This document shows, piece by piece, positions 6,936 through 10,378 of a stretch of 10,378 nucleotides of DNA. Each line of letters begins with the position of its first letter. Position 1 is the first letter of the stretch. The notes below the pieces were generated by a model. The model had not been told where the DNA came from. It did no database searches and saw nothing but the letters and a program-made list of their open reading frames with translations. The stretch lies in the NCBI GenBank assembly GCA_027335545.1, contig DAHWHV010000125.1:1-10378 (forward strand), written 5' to 3'. A program made the position numbers and the translations under genes. Source of the DNA: Clostridia bacterium. GTDB taxonomy: Bacteria > Bacillota_E > RBS10-35 > JAJYVN01.

Positions 6936-7484
6936 TTATCGCTCCAGGGCGGCCACGTAGGGCAGGTGGCGGTGCCGGCCGGCGTGGTCGAGCCCGTAGC
7001 CCACCGCAAAGCGGTCGGGGATGCGAAAGCCGATGTACTCGACCGGGACGTCGACCTGGCGGCGGCCGGGCTTGTCCAGCATGGCGGCAACGGCCAGGCT
7101 CGCCGGGCGCCGCGCCGCGATGTGTTCGCGCAGGTAGGCCAGGGTGAGGCCCGTGTCGACGATGTCCTCCACCACCAGCACGTGGCGGCCGACCACTGGT
7201 TCATCAAGGTCCTTGACGATTCGGACGACCCCGGAGGTGTCCGTCGAACGCCCATAGCTGGAGATGGCCAGGAAGTCGAAGGTGACATCCGGCAGCGGGA
7301 TGGCCCGCGCCAGATCGGCCAGAAAGACCACGGCACCGCGCAACACGCACACCAAGTGCAGGGGCCGCCCGGCGTACGCCCGGCCGATCTCCCCCCCCAG
7401 TTCCCGGACGCGGCGGGCCAGGGCCGCCGTGCTCACCAGCACCTCGGAGACGCCCTCCGGGAGTTGGGCCGCCGCCTCGGGCAC
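6936..7484 (-). CDS. hpt: Hypoxanthine(-guanine) phosphoribosyltransferase
   Basis: This enzyme salvages hypoxanthine and guanine to IMP and GMP using PRPP. From the chosen GTG the protein has 182 residues, the usual family length. Motifs are [11 protein letters not shown] near the N-terminus, [15 protein letters not shown], the [20 protein letters not shown] substrate loop, the PRPP-binding signature [11 protein letters not shown] at about 102-112, and [20 protein letters not shown] followed by VGYGLD near the C-terminus. The start at 7484 has GGAGG 10 bases upstream. An in-frame GTG at 7511 would add nine residues, and longer in-frame extensions do not resemble the family. It lies between hup and guaA on the same strand, which links salvage to GMP synthesis. 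In many Bacillota hpt instead sits by tilS and ftsH. Confidence 0.93.
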   Translation of the reverse strand: MPEAAAQLPEGVSEVLVSTAALARRVRELGGEIGRAYAGRPLHLVCVLRGAVVFLADLARAIPLPDVTFDFLAISSYGRSTDTSGVVRIVKDLDEPVVGRHVLVVEDIVDTGLTLAYLREHIAARRPASLAVAAMLDKPGRRQVDVPVEYIGFRIPDRFAVGYGLDHAGRHRHLPYVAALER

Positions 7485-7732
7485 CGCCCCCGGGCCTCCG
7501 CACGCCGCCACGCGCCACCCCCGCCACCTTGCTCCGACAACATGCCTCCCCAACCATGCCTGCAGCGGCGGTCTGCGGTCAAGCTCCGCCGGCACGGCCG
7601 GAGCGGGTCCCCGCCCCAAGGGGAGGCCGCCCGGCCAGCCCAGGGGCGCTGCCCCGCCGGCCCAAAGGGTGCATCCGCCGCCTCGGGGCCAGCCCTGCCC
7701 GCTGAGGCGCGGGCGGCCCCGCCCCCCGCGCC
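7485..7732. other. hup-hpt intergenic region
   Basis: This 248-base gap holds the hup 3' hairpin at its right end and the possible hpt promoter and ribosome-binding site at its left. The middle is GC-rich without recognisable coding content. Confidence 0.5.
7553..7582 (-). promoter_or_regulatory. Possible hpt promoter
   Basis: On the minus strand TTGACC (7582-7577), five of six matches to the -35 consensus, is followed after 18 bases by CATGGT (7558-7553), only three of six to TATAAT. It lies about 70 bases before the hpt start. The -35 is good and the -10 poor, so this is a weak call. Confidence 0.3.
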
Positions 7733-7737
7733 TCAGC
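7701..7737 (-). terminator. hup terminator hairpin containing the stop codon
   Basis: A perfect 13-base inverted repeat, GCTGAGGCGCGGG (7701-7713) and CCCGCGCCTCAGC (7725-7737), has an 11-base loop. On the minus strand its first arm contains the last sense bases and TGA stop of hup (7735-7733). The following sequence is GC-rich with no U-tract. Its position at the end of a one-gene unit suggests a terminator or 3'-end stabiliser. Confidence 0.6.
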
Positions 7738-8008
7738 CGTTCACCGCGCTCTTGAGCGGCTTGCCAGCCCGGAACACCGGCGTCTTCCGCCGCTCGATGC
7801 GCAGCGCCAGGCCCGTGCGGGGATTGCGCCCGCTGCGGGCGTCCCGCTCGCGTACCTCGAAGCTGCCGAAGCCGACCAGGGACACCCGGTCTTGGCGGAC
7901 CAAGGCTCCGCAGATCGCGCTGAAGACGGCCTCGACGGCACGCTCGGCATCCTTCTTGGACAGGCCGGTCTCCACCGCCACGGTGGCGATCAGTTGCCCG
8001 CGATTCAC
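7733..8008 (-). CDS. hup: HU family DNA-binding protein
   Basis: HU is a small dimeric nucleoid protein that bends and compacts DNA. The protein has 91 residues, the standard HU length. It begins VNRGQLIATVAVETGLSKKDAERAVEAVF as the helical dimerisation half. The HU signature follows with VGFGSFEVRERDARSGRNPRTG, including the beta-arm tip RNPRTG with the DNA-intercalating Pro63. It ends RKTPVFRAGKPLKSAVNG. The GTG start is fixed by family alignment and by AAGGAGG eight bases upstream. Three perfect 11-base repeats lie directly before this ribosome-binding site. An IHF-like protein is possible, but length and motifs favour HU. It appears to be its own transcription unit, with a hairpin over the stop codon. 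Confidence 0.95.
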   Translation of the reverse strand: MNRGQLIATVAVETGLSKKDAERAVEAVFSAICGALVRQDRVSLVGFGSFEVRERDARSGRNPRTGLALRIERRKTPVFRAGKPLKSAVNG

Positions 8009-8023
8009 GCCGCCAGCCTCCTT

Positions 8024-8056
8024 ACTGTCTCCCCACTGTCTCCCCACTGTCTCCCC
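8024..8056. repeat. Three perfect 11-base tandem repeats in the hup leader
   Basis: ACTGTCTCCCC occurs three times without interruption (8024-8034, 8035-8045, 8046-8056). On the minus strand each unit reads GGGGAGACAGT, and the last copy abuts the AAGGAGG of hup. Each unit's GGGGAG could also pair with the anti-Shine-Dalgarno, so these may be ribosome standby sites or protein-binding sites. Confidence 0.85.
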
Positions 8057-8126
8057 CGGATTGCCTCCCTCGGACTGCCCTGCGCGGAATACCCCGCGCG
8101 GACTGCCCCGCTCGGACACTCCCCGG
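8057..8126. repeat. Five degenerate 14-base tandem repeats upstream of hup
   Basis: Five units of exactly 14 bases follow the 11-base array: CGGATTGCCTCCCT, CGGACTGCCCTGCG, CGGAATACCCCGCG, CGGACTGCCCCGCT and CGGACACTCCCCGG (8057, 8071, 8085, 8099, 8113). All keep CGGA at the start and a C-rich centre. They share ACTG-CCCC with the 11-base units, suggesting a common origin. Units three and four include a GCGCGG/CCGCGC hairpin (8082-8099). Confidence 0.75.
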
Positions 8127-8137
8127 GGGCGGGGCCC

Positions 8138-8157
8138 GCGGCGCACCCACGCGCCGC
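8138..8157. repeat. 7-base-pair hairpin beyond the hup leader array
   Basis: GCGGCGC (8138-8144) and GCGCCGC (8151-8157) form a perfect inverted repeat with a six-base loop. It lies just outside the repeat array on the promoter side of hup. Whether it is transcribed is unknown. Confidence 0.45.
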
Positions 8158-8750
8158 CGCAACCCTCGCTCCGCCGGCTCGATTCTGCCACTGGCGCCGG
8201 TTTCCTGCCCCGAGGTCCTTTGGGCCGGCGGCGCCGCCCATCATGGCCGGCCCCACGAGGGCCTCAGCGCCGGCCCTGGGACGCGGCCTCGCGTCCGGGG
8301 CGAGCGTAGTCCGGTCGCTCCGGCCACGCCGTGCAGGTGCGCCCGCCGATGCCGATCGCCATTCGGGCCACCCCGGTCCACTGCCCGTTGCGCACCGACA
8401 TCCTCGTGCTTTCCGCTTCGGCGACCGCTCCCAAGGCCTCGGCGGTACGATCGACCTCAGCTTCGATCCAGGTGGGTGCCCAGGGCCTCGTGCATCGAGC
8501 CGGCGGCCGAACCGAGGGCGAGCTGGACCGCCCGGTTGCGGCGATTCGGCTCAGCGCGGGAGACCGGGCGCCTGGACCGATTTCCCACGCCACCCGGAAG
8601 AGTACGGCCGGGAACGCGCGTCCAGGCAGGCCCATTCGGATCGAGACACATGAGATCGGGCAGGATCACCGCCACGGACGGAGTATGGCTGGGTGCCTGG
8701 GGCCCACGACCAAGGTGTGGGCGCCTGCAGGACAAGGGGGGGCTGAGAGC

Positions 8751-9431
8751 GTGCGGTGGCCGATCGCGTTGCGCTGGGTGGCCGGGGTGTGCCTCGCGGT
8801 GCTCCTGGCCGGGTGCGGTTCGGGAGCGGCCCAGACGGGGGCCAAGGGGACGGGGGCGCTCCCCAAGGGGATGGTCGGGTACTGGAACTTCAGTAGCGCC
8901 AAGAGCCTGCTGGGCTGGTCACAATCGACCGTGTACGGCATGACCCCGACCAACAACTACCCCAAGCCCAGCAGCAGCACCGATTCCGTCTCGTTCAAGG
9001 GTGGGGTTCTGGACGCCCACGTCACCGGGCCTGACGCCTGGATCCTGTCACCCAACCTGACCAAGATGAAGCTGCAGGGGGCGACCGTCGGCAACCTGGT
9101 CATGCGCCTCCGCCTGCAGCCCTCGGGCCCCTCGGCGACCGACTGGGTCGAGCTGTATTGGGCCAATGACATCAGCGGCACCAAGCTCTGCTGCAACGGC
9201 GAGTATGCCCCGGGCAACTGGGGGCAGAGCGGCTCCATCACGACGTCCGCGCTCAGCCCACCCCTGTGGGTCAACGCCGACGGGCACTGGCACACCCTGA
9301 CCGTGCCGATCACGGGCAGCACCACCTCGTTCACCGGCCAGATCTACGGCTTCCGCATCGACTTGGAGCAGCCCCAGAGCCAGGCGCCGACGAATTGGCA
9401 GGTGCAGTGGATCGGGCTGACCAAGGCCTGA
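8751..9431 (+). CDS. Secreted lipoprotein with probable beta-sandwich (jelly-roll) domain
   Basis: I do not recognise a named family. From a GTG start with AAGGGGGG about eight bases upstream, the protein has 226 residues. Residues 1-22 are a lipoprotein signal peptide: basic start VRWPIALRW, hydrophobic VAGVCLAVLL, lipobox LAGC with Cys22. A short Gly/Ala/Thr linker follows. The rest (about 41-226) is rich in Trp, Thr, Ser and Asn, with GYWNFSSAKSLLGW, DAWILSPNLT, WVELYWAND, HWHTLTVPI, IYGFRIDLEQ and WQVQWIGL. That pattern resembles jelly-roll carbohydrate-binding-like modules of secreted proteins (W..L.VP...G.I..FRID), by eye only. A Cys147-Cys148 pair is unusual in an exported domain. An in-frame opening continues upstream but lacks a signal peptide. 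It is the only plus-strand gene and is convergent with groEL. It probably faces the outside of the membrane. Confidence 0.8.
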   Translation: MRWPIALRWVAGVCLAVLLAGCGSGAAQTGAKGTGALPKGMVGYWNFSSAKSLLGWSQSTVYGMTPTNNYPKPSSSTDSVSFKGGVLDAHVTGPDAWILSPNLTKMKLQGATVGNLVMRLRLQPSGPSATDWVELYWANDISGTKLCCNGEYAPGNWGQSGSITTSALSPPLWVNADGHWHTLTVPITGSTTSFTGQIYGFRIDLEQPQSQAPTNWQVQWIGLTKA

Positions 9432-9438
9432 ACCTGTG

Positions 9439-9463
9439 GGACGCGCTCGGAGCGCCAGCGTCC
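9439..9463 (+). terminator. Possible hairpin terminator of the lipoprotein gene
   Basis: Eight bases after the stop, GGACGC (9439-9444) can pair with GCGTCC (9458-9463), enclosing a small GCT-CGG-AGC stem with a bulge. An alternative GCGCT/AGCGC pairing exists. There is no U-tract, so it is a weak candidate. Confidence 0.35.
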
Positions 9464-9480
9464 AACCGGGGTTATGATGC

Positions 9481-9544
9481 GGCTCCGCCGTGGCCCTGGC
9501 CTCGCGGGCCCGGGGTCCCGTCACAGCCGCGGTGCTGCGGAGCC
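9481..9544. repeat. Long-range inverted repeat after the lipoprotein gene
   Basis: GGCTCCGC (9481-9488) and GCGGAGCC (9537-9544) are perfect inverted arms 48 bases apart. GGCCC (9492-9496) with GGGCC (9506-9510) can form an inner stem. It may be a structured 3' region of the lipoprotein transcript. Confidence 0.4.
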
Positions 9545-9630
9545 CCCCGTGCCAGGCAGAGGGAGTCCGCCCGCGTGCCCGTGTCCATCGAAAAGTGGGC
9601 CAGCGTGATCTGCGGCAAGTGGTCCAGGGG

Positions 9631-9745
9631 GCGCGGGTGTGGGTGGGCTGTGTGACCGTGTAGCGAGCACGGTGTGTGACCGGATGGCGGGAGTGTGCGC
9701 TGGTGTGTGAGGCGGGTGGGCAGGGGGGCGCGGGGGGGTGGGGGT
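9631..9745 (-). promoter_or_regulatory. Rut-like C-rich stretch downstream of groEL
   Basis: Counting bases 9631-9740 on the plus strand gives 64 G, 17 C, 20 T and 9 A, so the minus-strand RNA would be 58% C and 15% G. Rho-utilisation sites are C-rich and G-poor over comparable lengths. It starts about 190 bases after the groEL stop, beyond a hairpin lacking a U-tract. Rho-dependent termination of groEL is inferred, not shown. Confidence 0.4.
9714..9744 (+). other. Putative G-quadruplex
   Basis: Five runs of at least three G (9714-9716, 9718-9720, 9723-9728, 9732-9738, 9740-9744) are separated by loops of one to three bases. This satisfies the common quadruplex pattern with very short loops, so a stable four-stranded fold is plausible in plus-strand DNA or RNA. 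It lies between the convergent lipoprotein and groEL genes. Confidence 0.6.
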
Positions 9746-9861
9746 CAGGCCCCTTGGCGCGCAGGGACTTTGCGTCAAGCGCGGGTGCGTGCGTGCGCGA
9801 CATCACGCCGCCTCACATCATGCGTGGCGGAAGGCCGGTCTGCCTCCCGCGGCGGGGAGGC

Positions 9862-9885
9862 GGGACGCGGGGCTGGGACGCGGGG
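9862..9885. repeat. Short direct repeat GGGACGCGGGG
   Basis: GGGACGCGGGG occurs at 9862-9872 and 9875-9885, in a G-rich plus strand just beyond the groEL hairpin. On the minus strand this is C-rich and adds to the rut-like character of the region. Confidence 0.6.
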
Positions 9886-9895
9886 GCGGGGATGG

Positions 9896-9925
9896 GGCGG
9901 GCCCGGGCTGACGCCCGGGCCCGCC
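9896..9925 (-). terminator. groEL terminator hairpin without U-tract
   Basis: A perfect 13-base inverted repeat, GGCGGGCCCGGGC (9896-9908) and GCCCGGGCCCGCC (9913-9925), has a four-base loop and starts eight bases after the groEL stop codon. The downstream minus-strand sequence is CCCCATCCCC-like, not U-rich. The location fits a 3'-end or terminator element. Confidence 0.65.
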
Positions 9926-9933
9926 TGTGCGTC

Positions 9934-10378
9934 CTACATGTCCATGTCGGGCATGCCGCCGCCGGGTCCGCCCTTGCCGGGCTTCTCCTTCTCGGGGATG
10001 TCCGCGATCAGGGCCTCGGTGACCAGGACCATGAGCGCGATGGACGCGGCGTTCTGCAGCGCCGAGCGCGTCACCTTGGCCGGGTCGATGATGCCCTTGG
10101 CGTACATGTCGGCGTAGTCCATGGTCATGGCGTCAAAGCCCTGACCCTCCGGCAGCTGCCGCACCTTGTCCACCGCGACGGCCCCGTCCAGGCCGGCGTT
10201 CTCGACGATGTTGTACAGCGGCGCCTCCAGGGCCCGGCGCACGATGTCGATGCCGGTCTGCTCGTCGCGCTCAGCGCTGGAGACCTTCTCCAACGCCTTC
10301 TGGACCATGACGTAGGTGACGCCGCCCCCGGGCACGGCGCCCTCCTCGACCGCGGCGCGCGTCGCCGACAGGGCGTCC
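9934..10378 (-). CDS. groEL: 60 kDa chaperonin GroEL, C-terminal part (partial)
   Basis: This is the last 147 or so codons of GroEL; the gene runs off the right edge. GroEL forms the double-ring ATP-driven folding chamber in the cytosol with GroES. The visible part begins in the equatorial domain with [20 protein letters not shown]. Its first Asp aligns with the ATP-hydrolysing Asp398 of the E. coli protein and the GGG with residues 414-416. It continues with the [13 protein letters not shown] and [31 protein letters not shown] family motifs and [14 protein letters not shown]. The tail is [15 protein letters not shown] rather than the long GGM repeat of E. coli; short tails of this kind are common in Gram-positive GroELs. 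A GTG inside the frame (10335) is an internal Val, not the start. A hairpin follows the stop. Confidence 0.97.
   Translation of the reverse strand, partial: DALSATRAAVEEGAVPGGGVTYVMVQKALEKVSSAERDEQTGIDIVRRALEAPLYNIVENAGLDGAVAVDKVRQLPEGQGFDAMTMDYADMYAKGIIDPAKVTRSALQNAASIALMVLVTEALIADIPEKEKPGKGGPGGGMPDMDM

Larger units (their letters stand above)
8009..8750. other. Divergent hup-lipoprotein intergenic region
   Basis: This 742-base stretch separates two genes read away from each other. 8017-8157 holds the hup ribosome-binding site and repeat arrays. 8158-8750 should contain both promoters, but I find no convincing -35/-10 pair. Two minus-strand frames across about 8264-8580 look faintly protein-like: one ends in AVQLALGSAAGSMHEALGTH and stops, and the next continues EVDRTAEALGAVAEAESTRM. 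They may be a frameshifted relic of a gene, or chance open frames in GC-rich DNA. No family is recognised and no gene is called. Confidence 0.4.
9432..9933. other. Convergent lipoprotein-groEL intergenic region
   Basis: These 502 bases hold the 3' structures of both genes, three GTGTGTGA-like GT-rich motifs (around 9650-9710), a small hairpin ACCGTG/CACGGT (9655-9673), the quadruplex candidate and the groEL hairpin. The only coding hint is a 26-codon frame from GTG at 9575 to 9655 (starting VPVSIEKWASVICGKW), with GAGGGA about ten bases upstream. It is too short and unsupported to call as a gene. Confidence 0.5.

Noticed and set aside
3948..6960. Long plus-strand open frames opposite purB and guaA
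   Set aside because: Same cause: they mirror conserved minus-strand genes, cross intergenic hairpins and show no signal, motif or ribosome-binding site of their own.
6936..7619. Hpt starting far upstream (about 227 residues)
   Set aside because: The extra N-terminal residues do not resemble the family. The 182-residue version from 7484 has a GGAGG upstream and the expected length.
8331..8750. Upstream in-frame extension of the lipoprotein
   Set aside because: The extension would put 140 residues before a clear lipoprotein signal peptide and lipobox, which must be N-terminal. The GTG at 8751 has its own G-rich ribosome-binding site.
9575..9655. Small plus-strand ORF starting VPVSIEKWASVICGKW
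   Set aside because: It has only 26 codons and a mediocre ribosome-binding site, and runs into GT-rich sequence. It could be chance and has no recognisable family.
1..10378. Mobile elements, CRISPR arrays, tRNA or rRNA genes, toxin-antitoxin or defence genes
   Set aside because: I found no transposase or integrase motifs, terminal inverted repeats with target duplications, spaced identical repeats, cloverleaf-like segments with CCA ends, or defence domains. The short tandem repeats present lack spacers.

Overview
This is a very GC-rich window carrying housekeeping genes, most of them for purine metabolism. Every recognisable gene except one lies on the minus strand. The order read on the minus strand (right to left) is groEL, then hup, hpt, guaA, purB, purS, purQ, purL and a probable purF. 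PurS, a small PurQ and a ~750-residue PurL form the split FGAM synthase typical of Gram-positive and many thermophilic bacteria. The run purB-purS-purQ-purL-(purF) matches the Bacillota purine operon with purC missing between purB and purS. Together with the extreme GC content, this suggests a high-GC Bacillota lineage (Thermaerobacter-, Symbiobacterium- or Limnochorda-like) or an uncultured relative. That placement is inference; there is no rRNA gene in the window to test it.

Layout: 1-97 holds the first codons of a gene after purL, probably purF. 130-2403 is purL, 2396-3106 purQ (8-base overlap with purL), 3181-3456 purS and 3531-4862 purB. A structured purB leader with a possible promoter occupies 4863-4983, and a hairpin lies between guaA and purB at 5040-5063. 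guaA is 5176-6738 with a 197-base leader. hpt is 6936-7484 and hup 7733-8008. A 742-base divergent region follows; it contains a tandem-repeat array in the hup leader and nothing clearly coding. The only plus-strand gene, a lipoprotein at 8751-9431, comes next. 9432-9933 is non-coding, strongly strand-asymmetric and holds a G-quadruplex candidate. The 3' end of groEL runs off the right edge.

The genes form one metabolic theme. PurF, PurS/PurQ/PurL and PurB carry out steps of IMP synthesis, PurB also completes AMP synthesis, GuaA makes GMP from XMP, and Hpt salvages hypoxanthine and guanine with PRPP. HU and GroEL are general nucleoid and chaperone proteins. The lipoprotein is not recognised beyond a probable secreted beta-sandwich domain.

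I see no mobile element, CRISPR array, tRNA, defence gene or convincing new multi-gene system. The features worth a second look are non-coding: GC-only hairpins without U-tracts at gene ends, the repeat array abutting the hup ribosome-binding site, the C-rich (rut-like) antisense of the G-rich stretch downstream of groEL, and the purS-purQ hairpin built from tandem repeats.
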